Positions 1 through 10,312 of a stretch of DNA of 64,000 bases are shown one piece after another. Position 1 is the stretch's first letter, and each line of letters starts with the position of its first letter. This DNA comes from Allolobophora icterica. Taxonomy: Eukaryota; Annelida; Clitellata; Crassiclitellata; Lumbricidae. The notes under the pieces are model-generated. The model was not told the DNA's origin and did not search any database. It saw nothing but the letters and a program-made list of their open reading frames with translations. The DNA is taken from positions 95,311,375 through 95,375,374 of the forward strand of contig OY744604.1 of NCBI GenBank assembly GCA_963556255.1, in the 5' to 3' direction. The position numbers were made by a program, and so were the translations under genes.

Positions 1-377
1 AGGTTAGCATTAGTCACGTCCTTGAGTATCAATTCGTTTCAGGATTAGGAAATTGCATTGAGGAAACTTCATATATGCGCGTTTCATCGAGTTCAGTCTT
101 AAAATGTCTGAAGTTCAACTGTTGGATTTTCTTAATCACAACTGTTCGTTACATTTTAAGCATAAGTTGTAGCTTAGTGGAAGCCTTAATTTAATAATTT
201 CACAAATTAAGCTATGTAATTCATCAACAAAGTAGTTCACTGACTATTCGTGAAATTGGATATTTCTGTACTGATGGAGTTGTGATTTAGACTGAAAATT
301 TGAACTTTCTATTTGCTGGATTTTTACGCAAGTGCGGGAACAACAGGTTCCCACACGTTGGATTGGCAGCATGCTAA
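1..377 (+). repeat. Duplicated upstream flank of the Mab-21-like locus (copy 1, left part)
   Basis: This stretch aligns by eye with about 12095-12590, the region upstream of the intact Mab-21-like gene, with scattered substitutions. It is cut from the rest of that flank (5592 onward) by the transposon at 382-5587. No coding sequence is visible. Confidence 0.7.
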
Positions 378-381
378 TTAA

Positions 382-700
382 AGCCCTAGGTTTTAGGTTT
401 GGCGGTTTCCCTCGTAGAATGAAGTGACCAACGACTGTAGGCGGTTCAAGTAAGCATCTGTCGGCCAATGGGCGTTGATTTCATTTTGGTTTACACATCT
501 TACAAGCATAGGCTGCTGAATTTAATTATATGCATAGCCTAGGCAACATCGTCCGCTTTGTGGAATGGAGGCGAGGCGCAGGGACGGTCGGTCGATCGGT
601 GGTAGCCCCCACCCTAGGCCCTTCACCCTCCCTCTGGCCTACCCCGATCAATTGACCACTTGTATATATAACCGAGCTTTGGGTCGTAAACCTGTATATA
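382..700 (+). repeat. Left terminal inverted repeat of the Kolobok-like element
   Basis: This is the reverse complement of about 5205-5587. The match runs through the CGATCAATTGACCACTTG segment at about 645 and its partner near 5230, interrupted by an additional segment of about 95 bases in the right arm. Confidence 0.85.
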
Positions 701-1124
701 AATGCCAGCTGTTGATGCTGTCACCGTTGCCTTATTATACCCGGAACACTAAAGACAATAAGCTGTATTTCATATTCTAAGAATTTGCACCAGTATCAGA
801 TGCTAATATACAGCCTAAGGAAGAGAGACTAGGTCACATGCCAAATTATGCTAATGAACTTAGGAAATGAACTTAGGAAATGTCCTTTCACAATTGAGTC
901 TTGGTTTGCAGTACTCATTCTAGTTTGAATTTCGCTGCAGCAGAGTTGAGCTTCGTAATTTCTTCACTTCATAGCCATTTTAAATCGCATAGTCGATACA
1001 GCTTATATCTCGTGTCTGTATATTATATTATTATCTTATTTCAGTAGTGGACCTTATAGTAGTATAACATTGTATTTCGTTAGTGGACATATATTAGTAT
1101 CATTATATCGAACTATTTCCAAAG

Positions 1125-3008
1125 ATGGATGGAGACTACGCTGTACCAACGACACCGACTTCAGGTGTTGCAGTTGGCAACATGCGAACATTTAAAAAAC
1201 GGTTGTCTGATGGATCTACCAAGAGTTATAGCTACCCTTACGTTTCTGTAAGGAAACATTTTGAATTAACTTTTACAACCGACAGTGATAAACTTAAATT
1301 TGAGCAAAAATGTGAGGACATTCGCTTGGCGTTGGGAGTAAAAAGTTTGAGAGAAGTTCTGGTGAAAGTCATAATGGATGTTGACACCAATAAGCTCTCT
1401 TCTGCAACTCAACATCCGCAGCAGACACTCACGATGTCTTCAGTCACGGAAGAAGTAAGTGAATCAACTTCACTGACTGATCCAGCATCTGTCACAGCAG
1501 CAATATCAGCAGCTCCAGCAACAGCTTTGGAGACTGCACATGAGAATTTTGTTGGGCAGTGCTCCAGCATTGCCCAGTTGATCGACACAATCTCACAACA
1601 TTCATCCACATGTGTGACGCCGTATTCAGTGAAGTCATGGACACACAGTGGTCATGTGCTGTCGGTGGATATGGAGTGTGCGAAAAAACACTCCTTTCAG
1701 TGGAGTTCCTCATCCACAATAGACAGCGAGCGGAAGGAATTTGAAGTCAACCACCGAGTGATGTTGAGCTACCTGGCCTCTGGTATGACACCCATACAGT
1801 ACGAGCGCTTTAGCGACTTCAGTCGGTTTGGACTATTGTCAGACCTTTTCCGCAGGAGGAATATGGTTACATTTAGTGCCATTTCTGAGAACCTGCGAAA
1901 GCAATCTATATTTGGCGCTAGAGCGCAGGAGTCTTCACTGTCGCCTGATGGAGCTATCTCTATAATGACTGACGCACGACATCATTGTAGACGAAATAGT
2001 TATCACACCGACCATGTTGCTATCGGGTTGAAAACTCACAAAGTCGTTGATATTCAACACATTAACGGGAATGATGATAACTGTTCACAGCGTCACGAGG
2101 CAGTGGGATTCGACAGGATGTACGAGAGCCTGGATCTCAGCAACATTAAAGTTGCCCATCATGTGCATGATCGAAACATGACAATCAACAAGCGCCTACG
2201 TGAGAGGAAGCAAGCCAGGAATTCCAATGACCGCTGGCACTGCACCCGTCCTATAACAGCCGGGGTGAAAAAAATTGGGCAAGGAGCACAAAAAAACATT
2301 GGAAAAACATGGCATCCCGAGCTTTCTGACAAGGGTGCTGCCATTCGAAACCACGTCTATTGGTGTATGGACAATTGCAATGGAGATGCCCAAACCCTGC
2401 GTAAGCTCATAGAATCATGCATCCCTCATTTTCAGAACAACCACAGCAAGTGCCATGAAACTTCCCACTGCAAAGAGCCGGGGCATATGATTGAAGTTCG
2501 AATTGTTTCAAATGAGGCTGCAATTACAATGCTCCAGGACTTTCTTCGGTCGTTGGTAGTGTACAAGCACGCTGAAGATTATGTCAAAGGCCACGACACA
2601 TTTTATGTGGAAAGTTTTAATAACGTTTGTCTGATCTATCTGGATAAACGGATACACTACGGGAATTTAATGTACGAGCTGCGGAGCAATCTGGCTGTCT
2701 TGGACTGGAACGAACACGTCGACAGACCATACACGTCTATATGCACGACTGTTCGTTCGAAAAACCCACGTCGCCAAATCGGGAAAAAAGTGTATCGGCG
2801 CAAGACCTACGTATTTGTTGAGAACATTTGGAATTTGTACATTGCCGTGTGGTCAGCATCTAAAGCAATATCGGAGTCTGTGACAGAAACTTCTGCAGAT
2901 AAGGAGACCTGCCAGAGTGAAATCTCTTCGGACGAATCCGATGACGACCAATTAGGAGACAGTGAGAGCTTTTCAAATGAAAGCAATGCACCCTACACAG
3001 TAGAATAA
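1125..3008 (+). CDS. DDE transposase, Kolobok-like (627 aa)
   Basis: This is the probable transposase of the surrounding element, expected to act in the nucleus to excise and reinsert it at TTAA. The ATG at 1125 sits in a good animal context (AAAGATGG). Residues 1-90 are basic and may bind DNA; 95-160 are Ser/Thr/Ala-rich. A candidate catalytic triad is D283 (in MTDARHH), D349 (in HVHDRNM) and E496 (in YVESFNN). Cysteine and histidine clusters lie at about 414-450 (CMDNC, SKCHETSHC). The C-terminus is acidic (DESDDDQLGDSES). The frame is fully open, so the copy may be intact. I recognise this as a transposase by its D-D-E layout and by its position between inverted repeats; the exact family would need a profile search. 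Confidence 0.75.
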   Translation: MDGDYAVPTTPTSGVAVGNMRTFKKRLSDGSTKSYSYPYVSVRKHFELTFTTDSDKLKFEQKCEDIRLALGVKSLREVLVKVIMDVDTNKLSSATQHPQQTLTMSSVTEEVSESTSLTDPASVTAAISAAPATALETAHENFVGQCSSIAQLIDTISQHSSTCVTPYSVKSWTHSGHVLSVDMECAKKHSFQWSSSSTIDSERKEFEVNHRVMLSYLASGMTPIQYERFSDFSRFGLLSDLFRRRNMVTFSAISENLRKQSIFGARAQESSLSPDGAISIMTDARHHCRRNSYHTDHVAIGLKTHKVVDIQHINGNDDNCSQRHEAVGFDRMYESLDLSNIKVAHHVHDRNMTINKRLRERKQARNSNDRWHCTRPITAGVKKIGQGAQKNIGKTWHPELSDKGAAIRNHVYWCMDNCNGDAQTLRKLIESCIPHFQNNHSKCHETSHCKEPGHMIEVRIVSNEAAITMLQDFLRSLVVYKHAEDYVKGHDTFYVESFNNVCLIYLDKRIHYGNLMYELRSNLAVLDWNEHVDRPYTSICTTVRSKNPRRQIGKKVYRRKTYVFVENIWNLYIAVWSASKAISESVTETSADKETCQSEISSDESDDDQLGDSESFSNESNAPYTVE

Positions 3009-3928
3009 CCGTAAGAGCTGTGACAATATTGTATGATACACTAAAATCAAACATATCAGTGCTACATAACCATCAACCGTCATTACACATAACCACCTTA
3101 GCATTCTGCTGTCTACTCTGCTTGACCTCCCCGGATTTTGGCCTGGCATAGGACAGAGAGATGTGTGGCAGAGCTGATGTGTGGCAGAGCTGACTGCTAT
3201 CACACGCGTCCACAGGTGGCGGATAGTGGAACGACCTCTAGAAATAGAGGTCAGCTGCGAAATAAGCAGGGTTATATCTGACGAATAAGCAGTCGCGGAC
3301 CAACAGCGGCAAGGCTAGTAGGGCACACTGTAGAAAAAGAGTGGCATTTTGCTTGACAACTAAAAGCTGCAAATATCCAATAACAGCCTTGTGACATGGG
3401 AGCACATGACTCAATTTAAATAAGCCTGATGACCCTCTGCCTAGCGGGCATGTGTTCATCACCAAGACTAGGTCCACAGCGGAAAACTGTGGTTGATGCC
3501 ACGAAGGGCATCCGATCTGTAACAAGATGCTCCAATCTGTATAAAAATGAATCTGTGGCTTACCCCCCCTCAACGAGGTCCTAATCCAAGCAAGAAAAAA
3601 AGAAGATTGAACGGACAAGGGACTGTGGCCATTGCAAAATTGATTTGACATAGCACTTATGAAAAACCTAGTCTCCGTAACGTGGTTTTCGTGTGGCGCC
3701 GAGCAATTGAGGGCAATTCAGGTTTAAATCCACCTCTGAGTAGGAATCTTGAAGAGGCGCTATATAAATTTAAAATGGGGGAATGTTATGTTACATTGAA
3801 TCATAGCTATGACAGGTGTACATAAGCAGCTCACAATCGATAAAATTCTGCTTTATGTCAGAAAGTAAGTGTACAATAAAAATCTCTCTGTCTAAACAAA
3901 GTCCGGCGAATTATCCAAAGTATCAATG
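3009..3928. other. Non-coding spacer between the two ORFs of the Kolobok-like element
   Basis: Only short overlapping frames are present, with no recognisable protein. The stretch belongs to the transposon. An ATGTTATGTTACATTGAATC segment near 3783 has no partner elsewhere that I noticed. Confidence 0.4.
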
Positions 3929-4369
3929 TTACTCCCACTTGTGGCCCATGTAAGGCGTGCCTGTTGGATTCGGATACAACGATCTCACTTTTCGCACTAC
4001 GCAATCTGGCATTATTTCCCGCATGTGAAGTACACCGTTCGATTCCGTTAGTTTCTTGGCCAGATATAATGGGCTCGTCCACCCACCCAAGTTGCAAATG
4101 ATCTTCCAATATTTTCCATAAATTACTCTTCGTATTGGACTGTTAGCTGCATGCGCTGCTTGTCCTCCGCCAAGCCAACCTGGAGATGCAGAACCCACGC
4201 ACGGAGAGAGAAAACAAAGAGGACAGGCGCCTTCCGATTGATGATTTTCACCCTGCAGCTGCAAATGATCAGCTGACACTTGAATGTCATGACTGTTTTG
4301 AGCCTCAATTTCTGACTCTGTACTATTTCCATTGGACGCGACCAAGACCTCCTTCGAAGCGGCATCCAT
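3929..4369 (-). CDS. Small Cys-containing ORF resembling the P2X7 C-terminal (ballast) domain
   Basis: This is an open frame of about 146 aa from the ATG at 4369; the frame continues upstream without another ATG. Just upstream is a pyrimidine-rich tract ending TTGCAG, so this could be a 3' exon. It contains CPLCFLSPCV, then a tryptophan/glycine segment (LGGWTSPLYLAKK), and ends with MPDCVVRKVRSLYPNPTG followed by YMGHKW. The closing pattern (proline-cysteine-valine, an RxxYP helix end, then G-x-x-YMG) resembles the cysteine-rich cytosolic domain of P2X7 receptors and related stand-alone animal proteins. It lies inside the transposon, convergent with the transposase, so it may be a second transposon protein. 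The family assignment is from memory of the domain. Confidence 0.5.
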   Translation of the reverse strand: MDAASKEVLVASNGNSTESEIEAQNSHDIQVSADHLQLQGENHQSEGACPLCFLSPCVGSASPGWLGGGQAAHAANSPIRRVIYGKYWKIICNLGGWTSPLYLAKKLTESNGVLHMREIMPDCVVRKVRSLYPNPTGTPYMGHKWE

Positions 4370-4836
4370 ACAAGATTTTCTTCTCTTTGGTGGTTCCAAC
4401 TCTGCAATTGGAACAAAGGCAGTTTCGATTGGTTGGAGATATATTTATAATGTCATCAACATACAATTAGCTCTTTCGACTTGACTTGAACGACAGCTTA
4501 GCTGGGTTATGCATATGTTTATTGTCTTATTACATATCGTAATAATAATAATCATGGTAATTTTAATAATTACATTTTTAATTGGCCATTTATTATCATT
4601 ACTGCTGTTACTGCTGTTCACATCAGTTGTCATTATACTAACATTGCTGATGTTATTATTACTATGTATTTCTATAGCATGGTTTGAGCTAAATATTTGC
4701 AAGGATAATAAATGCAATTTAATTTAATATTTATAAATCTTAGTTCAATCTTATTTGCGCACGTATAGCGCTACCTGAAGAACAATAGGGCCTACTTGTA
4801 CAGGGTTCACCACACAAAACAATTTATACAATTTCA

Positions 4837-4837
<1 letters not shown>

Positions 4838-4893
<56 letters not shown>
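4838..4893. repeat. (AT)n microsatellite
   Basis: About 56 bp of nearly pure AT dinucleotides, with one AAA interruption, inside the Kolobok-like element. Confidence 0.95.
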
Positions 4894-5204
4894 CGCATCG
4901 TCTTCATAATTACCAATTTTTTCAAAATTCCAGTTGTTGTGAGCAAAAAATGCCCGTATGGCTTCCTCTTGATCGCCATCTACCACAATAGTAAGTTCGT
5001 ATTTGTTCATGACAATCTAATCGCATATAGAAACTACAGACTTGTTTCTCAACCCTGTAAGTATCTTCATAGCAATGAACTCCATAGTAATATGAGTGTA
5101 TGGGGGGGGTAAATTTGGATAATTGGAACAACTTGTATACATTCTAGAAGTACAGGTATGACCTCTAGCCAGCTTACCTGGCTTTCGTATACACAAATTA
5201 GTCG

Positions 5205-5587
5205 ACCCACAGCTCGGTTATATATATACAAGTGGTCAATTGATCGAGGTAGGGCCTGTACGGGGTATGCCCTGTCGGGTCTAGTCTGCCCTAGCGATGC
5301 ATCTCCATCCATCCGTCCGACCGCTAGAGGGCCAGAGGGAGGGTGAAGGGCCTAGGGTGGGGGCTACCACCGATCGACCGACCGTCCCTGCGCCTCGCCT
5401 CCATTCCACAAAGCGGACGATGTTGCCTAGGCTATGCATATAATTAAATTCAGCAGCCTATGCTTGTAAGATGTGTAAACCAAAATGAAATCAACGCCCA
5501 TTGGCCGACAGATGCTTACTTGAACCGCCTACAGTCGTTGGTCACTTCATTCTACGAGGGAAACCGCCAAACCTAAAACCTAGGGCT
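5205..5587 (-). repeat. Right terminal inverted repeat of the Kolobok-like element
   Basis: Reverse complement of 382-700. It carries an extra segment of about 95 bp (around 5245-5340) absent from the left arm, containing CATCCATCCGTCCG. It ends CCTAGGGCT followed by TTAA. Confidence 0.85.
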
Positions 5588-5591
5588 TTAA

Positions 5592-5850
5592 GGTTCTCAT
5601 GAGCCCTAAAATGAATATCTTAAATGATCCACACTCATTATGCGAACTGGCATCATCAAGCCCAGACGTGCCATGATGCACTCTTCAATCTATACATTTA
5701 ATACGAGTATTGAGCGTTGAGATGAAATGGTGATCTTGATGACGACGATGACTGCAATAACGATTATGGTGACGATGATATGATGATGACTTGGTGATGA
5801 AGACTGCAACAAAAATGATGAAACTCACACTTGGAATTTTCATTAATGTG
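5592..5850 (+). promoter_or_regulatory. Duplicated 5' flank of the Mab-21-like gene (pseudogene copy)
   Basis: Strongly similar to 12600-12845 and more weakly to 54070-54222. It shares ATATCTTAAATGATCCACAC, GTTGAGATGAAATGGTGATC and a run of GATGATG motifs. Conservation across three copies shows common descent. Whether it includes the promoter or 5' UTR is unknown; no TATA box was identified. Confidence 0.6.
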
Positions 5851-6110
5851 ACGGAATATGTGGAAAAAATTGCTGGAAGAATTCATATCTGAATTCATTG
5901 TTGGGACATGCTAGTTGCTTCCAAAGTCGTTTCATGCTGTTACTGAACCTCTCAATTTCGAAAAAGATTATGAGATACGTTGTGGCAGCTCTGATCTATA
6001 AAAAAATTATACTACACATGAATTCATGTTGTAACGACACTGATGCATTAATTGTTAGTGGTAATCAGTTGGTCTTCGCAGAAGACTTTCCAGTGCTGCC
6101 AGATGATGTG
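5851..6110 (+). pseudogene. Truncated Mab-21/cGAS-like pseudogene (5' part)
   Basis: This aligns with the first 85 or so codons of the intact genes at 12846 and 54223. The start codon is ACG instead of ATG at 5851. An in-frame TAG replaces the glutamine codon after GTC in the GTCQL segment, and small indels disrupt the region around the GSS motif. Homology stops at about 6110, where hAT-relic sequence begins. The locus is clearly dead and probably arose with the local duplication of the gene family. Confidence 0.85.
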
Positions 6111-6575
6111 ACACCGAGAACATGCTGGCTTAGTTCAGAATAAAAACACTGGGAATTTTCTTGAACTATTAGAGCTCTTCGCCAAATATGATTCGACTTT
6201 GGAAAATCATCTAAATTTGAAAGCAGAAATGAACTTTATTCATGCCATGACGTACAGAGTGATCTGGTCAAGTCACTTGCATCCAGGGACGTCTACACCA
6301 TAGAAGCCGTGGAGCAAATGCTTCATTCAAGAAATATGGGCGGAGATCTGTCAGTCTGTGTGCCACCATTTCAAGAGGGGACGGAAGAGGGAGGGGAAAA
6401 AGAGGGGAATGGGAAGTTGCTCCAATGACTGGGGGATAGACGCCCCTCCCTGCATCAGAACTGTTAGCGGAAATTTATAATGAAGCTAAGTCTGCTTAGT
6501 ATTTCTCCTTTATTGTTGATTCAACAATAATTTAGAACCGATCAGGTGTCAGTTTTCATAACCTTTACCTAACTT
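6111..6575 (+). pseudogene. hAT-type transposase relic (DUF4371/ZMYM1-like), degenerate
   Basis: This matches 31572-31850 at nucleotide level, including CACCGAGAACAT, TTTTCTTGAACTATTAGAGC and AATTTAGAACCGATCAG. In the better copy the reading resembles the N-terminal transposase-associated region of hAT/ZMYM1-like proteins. Frames here are broken by indels and by the insertion at 6284-6452. Confidence 0.6.
6284..6452 (+). mobile_element. Small inverted-repeat element (169 bp) inside the hAT relic
   Basis: The ends read CAGGGACGTCTA and, reverse complemented, CAGGGAGGGGCGTCTA. It is flanked by CATC on both sides (6280-6283 and 6453-6456). The second copy of the relic (around 31735) lacks it and reads straight through TTGCATCAGAACTG, which gives an empty site. 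Confidence 0.7.
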
Positions 6576-6599
6576 CAAAATACCCTATTCTCATTGAAA

Positions 6600-7143
6600 A
6601 TGTCCCACGCATTGGCGTCCGTAGGAATGTTTTTAGAGGGGGAGGGGTAAACGTTTTGTGGGGGAAATTTTTGGGGGAGCAAAATGATGTTTTTGCATGG
6701 AAAGCTATTCATGAACACAGAACACGTGACAACTTTAAAAAGAAATAATGGTCAATGACTTCACCTAAATTATTAATTGTTTTTTTCGCAGTGAAAATCG
6801 TGTTGGGAGTGGTGTGACAACAATAATAATAATCAAAAGATTTAATTTTTTTCAATGTGCGTAAAATCCAGTGGGGAGCAAGTGCCCCCTTTCCCATCCG
6901 GACGTCTAGGGTCCAATGGGTAAGGGATATCGGATAGGAAACATTTCGTCATTTTGAAAGTTTTATATTCGATAGTATACATACTAATGGTCTGCTATAA
7001 ACGTGCATTACCGTATTTCAAATGGAGTCCTACATGACATTGTATTGTACTATCATTTAAAGTTTATTACCAATTTGCCTTAGAACGTGGGCCCCTCAGA
7101 AAAAGCCCTTGCACCCACGCCAGAAATCATGGATCCGCCACTC
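6600..7143. repeat. Degenerate non-autonomous element shared with 31873-32216
   Basis: Starts near GCATTGGCGTCCGTAGGAAT and ends near GGATCCGCCACT. The partner copy near 31890-32215 has similar ends, whose reverse complement (CAGTGGCGGATCC) looks like a hAT-type terminus. This copy carries extra internal sequence. Target duplications were not resolved. Confidence 0.4.
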
Positions 7144-7440
7144 AGTAGAGCTTTATCGTGTTCATGTCATAGATATTTACCTTGATTCTCTGTGCATAAT
7201 AATCTGCGATTGTCCTACTTCGCCTTACCTGTGTGCAATACAACGGGTCAAAGATCAATCGACATTTGATTTGTTATCAGTAAGACTGCATGATACAGAT
7301 TAGCTTGGTAGGAGAATACCTATGGATAGGTCGACGAAGTTTAGGAATATTTCTTAACTGACTGCAAGAAATCGAAATCAGACTAAGAGGTTACGCACTC
7401 AGAGCCTGGTTAGTACGCACCTTTACCTTACGAGTAATCT
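7144..7440. repeat. Spacer duplicated in block 2
   Basis: This spacer matches 32219-32300 and then 50848-51160, with many shared words such as CTATGGATAGGTCGA and TTTAGGAAT. In block 2 the same spacer is split by the giant LTR array. No coding content. Confidence 0.75.
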
Positions 7441-8882
7441 GTGTGTTCCCTAATTATGTCTGTACGTCTGACTATCTCAATATTGATAATGTCGAGCTAG
7501 AACAGATCGAATCCAAGAAGTTTATAGGGATCCAAATCGATTCTCGACTTACCTGGAAAGTTCATATTAAGTATATATCAAATAACGTTGCAAAGAATGT
7601 TGGCAGTTTGAAAAGAATAAGCCACTGCCTGCCCTCGTCGATACTACTAAATTTATGTTATACTTTAATATTCCCATACATTTCATATTGTAATATCTTC
7701 TGTGGAGCAAATTATAAATCAGCCCTAGATCCCTTAGCAAAAACTGCAGAAGACAGCTATCCATTCTGTATTTAATATCCATTGGAAAGTAAATACCAAA
7801 CACATCTTTCAAGATTATATATAACAGCCTAACTATGCACAAAATAACCTTGTTTCAATGTCTTCTCTTTATGTATACTGTATAGATTCCATTATAAGTT
7901 GTTAGTCCATGGGCGGCGATCCCGGGGGGGGTCGAGGGGGACAAGACCCCCCCACCTTTAAGAGTGGGGGGACACGCCATACATCGGACCCCCCCAAATT
8001 TTGAAGAACTCCCAAAAAAAGGTCATCAACTTTTTCGTGCTCAGAGTAAAAAAGTTTTCGCGCGTGAGCGCGAAAAATTTTTTTACCTCTTTTTTTTACC
8101 AGATCAGTTCAAAACTCTTTTTTGACCATATCACTTCAAAAATGTCCCCCCCACCTGTCAAACAAGATCGCCGCCACTGGTTGTTACCACTCTCGATGGC
8201 TTCGTATTTTGTAAGTGGAACTTTGATCCACACCCACTTTACAAGCTCCGCCTTAAATTACCGTCCGGAGTTCGCACGCATAAATCCTAAACGATTCTCA
8301 ATCAAATGTCTGGGCCCAAGACTCAGGAATGCCTGTCCCATATCTTAACTTCGACCGTACCATTACACAGATTTAAATTGTTGTTAAGAGTATATCTTAT
8401 TCACCAAATGTAGCCTTGCAGTCTTATTGCTATTGATGGAAGTTCAATTAACATGCATAATTTATTGTAATTGCTTACCATATTAGGGCCTACTATTCTA
8501 TGTTACTGTACTATGATAACATTCGCCAAATATAGCCCTGCGGTCTTATCGCTTGGTAGGCGGTATAACTAACATGTAGGATTATTGTAATCATTGCTAT
8601 GTAACTATTCTGTGATAACATGAACTGGTTATAATCACTTAACTAGTTAAGCTTGCATATTATGTTCTGATTTCCTTGAACACGTGATTGGTATTAAGCT
8701 TTGAGTTTCATGTATGAACACCTGCTGAGCTATTGAAACTTAGGGTGCCCATTTAGCGTGATTTCATCCCTTCGGGGCACCCTATTCGAATTACACTCGT
8801 ATCCTGTGCTTGTCATATTTGTTCTGATTTTGATACTAACTGTGTGTTCTTATCAAGACAGTTTGATTTGATTTGATTTGAT
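7441..8882 (+). pseudogene. LINE (CR1/Rex-like) reverse-transcriptase 3' fragment
   Basis: A frame at 7443-7775 carries the C-terminal, post-palm part of a LINE reverse transcriptase (FIGIQIDSRLTWKVHIKYIS, then LNLCYTLIFPYISYCN). Homology resumes after an inserted small element, with HTHFTSSALNYRPEFAR at about 8238 and a shifted tail. The 3' end is a run of TTTGA repeats near 8860, typical of a LINE tail. It is 5'-truncated and frameshifted, so not functional. Block 2 lacks this insertion. Confidence 0.75.
7908..8179 (+). mobile_element. Non-autonomous hAT-like element with GGCGGCGATC ends
   Basis: The ends are CATGGGCGGCGATC and, reverse complemented, CAGTGGCGGCGATC. The flanks share GTTGTTA, an imperfect duplication close to the 8 bp expected for hAT. 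Inside are G- and C-rich tracts and GGTCATCAACTTTTT, a motif also found twice in the element at 21006-21398. It interrupts the LINE fragment. Confidence 0.65.
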
Positions 8883-8894
8883 AACTTAGCATCT

Positions 8895-10175
8895 TTTAAC
8901 ACTCGTCACAACCTCTCCCACTCTCTTGTGGTGTTCCTCAAGGCTCCGTCTTTGGGCCCCTTCTCTTCATCCTTTGCACTGCACCCCTGAGCCATCTAAT
9001 AAAATCTTCCTCTGTCGACCACCATCTGTATGCAGACGACACTCAACTCTACATATCTTTCTCCCCCAGCTCTTTCTCCACCTCTGTTGCTCAACTACTC
9101 GATGTGGTCAACCTAATATCTAAATGGATGTCATCCAACCTCCTCTGCCTCAACCCTGCCAAAACTGAATTTATTCTCCTTGGACTCCCAGATCAGATCA
9201 AGAAAATCCCTGACCCTTCCATACACTTACCCACCAGCTCTTCATCTCTCACTTTCACCTCCGACTCACCTGTGCGCAATCTTGGCGTTACCTTTGATTC
9301 ACATCTATCCTTCTCTAACCACATTTCCAACCTCTCGCGCACCTGCTTCATGCATATTCGTGACCTCCGCCGCAGTCGACCCATGCTTGACTTTAAAACT
9401 GCATCCACCATCGCTACATCCATTGTCCACTCTAAGCATGATTACTGTAATTCCATTTTCCTTAACCTTGAATCCACCCAAATTAAGCGTCTACAACTCA
9501 TCCAAAATTCTCTCGCCCGCGCCGTCACCAGGACACCTAAGCATCACCATATCACTCCCGCTCTTAAATCACTGCACTGGCTGAAAATCCCTGAGCGCAT
9601 CCACTTCAAAGTCCTGTCGCTAACCTACAACACACTACAATACTCCCAGCCAAAGTACCTTCATGAACTCTTCACCATCCAGCCACCCCGGTATACACGT
9701 TCATCCTCCCATCTCACTCTCTCCCGTCCTCCAGTCACTACTCGCCTCAAGTTCTCCAACCGATCGATATCTCACACTGCACCTCAACTCTGGAACGAAC
9801 TTCCTCCCGAATTCCGCATTTTCTCAGTTACTCCACCAATACCGCCACTCACTCATCGTCATCTACATCGGGCTCCTCTACTCATCACTCCACAGGCTTT
9901 CCACTCCAAATTAAAAGCTCACCTCTTCAAGAATTCCTACTCTGATCCATCTGATCCTCTTCCTTCCAAGCCTTCTCGTCGTCAACGAAACCCTCCGTAA
10001 CAGCTGCTCTGCCTCTCCCTTGTCTCTCTGGAAATCGAGTTCTCGGACCACCAACGAACATCGATCTCTGGACAACCCCTCGGATACGTCGCAGCGCTCG
10101 TGAATAAGCTGGTGCTTTGCGCTCAGTTTTACAGTGGTGCTTTAGAAAATTGGAGATTACGATTACGATCTTCTT
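8895..10175 (+). pseudogene. LINE (L2/CR1-like) reverse-transcriptase 3' half, 5'-truncated
   Basis: The fragment begins within the RT palm: a GVPQGS-like segment split by a frameshift near 8930, then the catalytic YADD box (LYADDTQLY, about 9029). The open frame 9104-10000 continues through the thumb and C-terminal region ([52 protein letters not shown]). It ends in a short GATTACGATTACGAT tail near 10155. Relatives of this family occur antisense at 10313-11040 and 52190-53055, and as a tail fragment at 19741-20190. It has no endonuclease or ORF1, so it is a dead-on-arrival copy. Confidence 0.85.
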
Positions 10176-10312
10176 CCATTGAAGTTATCTGTGGGAGTAA
10201 AATTTGAAGGTTATTACATTAGGCTTCAATTTACCCAAACCCTCTTAAAAGCAGTGTCTGGTGTGGCTAGGGCGCGATGACATAATTAAACTGTCTCGTG
10301 TCATAGTGCAAC
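10176..10312. repeat. Spacer duplicated at 51175-51293
   Basis: Shares AGTTATCTGTGGGAGTAAAATTTGAAGGTT and GTGGCTAGGGCGCGATGACA with block 2, described here as two separate shared words. It shows that the LINE fragments on either side are insertions into the duplicated spacer. Confidence 0.75.

Larger units (their letters stand above)
382..5587 (+). mobile_element. Kolobok-like DNA transposon with long terminal inverted repeats and TTAA target duplication
   Basis: The element starts AGCCCTAGGTTTTAGG and ends with the reverse complement. It is flanked on both sides by TTAA (378-381 and 5588-5591). The inverted repeats are about 300 bp long; the right arm has roughly 95 extra bases. TTAA duplications are known for the piggyBac and Kolobok superfamilies, but the ends are not the CCC start of piggyBac and the encoded transposase does not look like piggyBac. 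The paralogous site near 12589-12600 lacks the element, so this is an insertion. Inside are a long plus-strand transposase ORF and a convergent minus-strand small ORF. Superfamily assignment is inferred from target site and layout. Confidence 0.8.

Noticed and set aside
4509..4727. 72-codon hydrophobic ORF in the Kolobok-like element
   Set aside because: It is made of AT-rich repeats of ATT/ATA codons, with an equally repetitive frame on the other strand.
8001..8348. 115-codon ORF as a gene
   Set aside because: It spans the junction between a small hAT-like element and a LINE tail.
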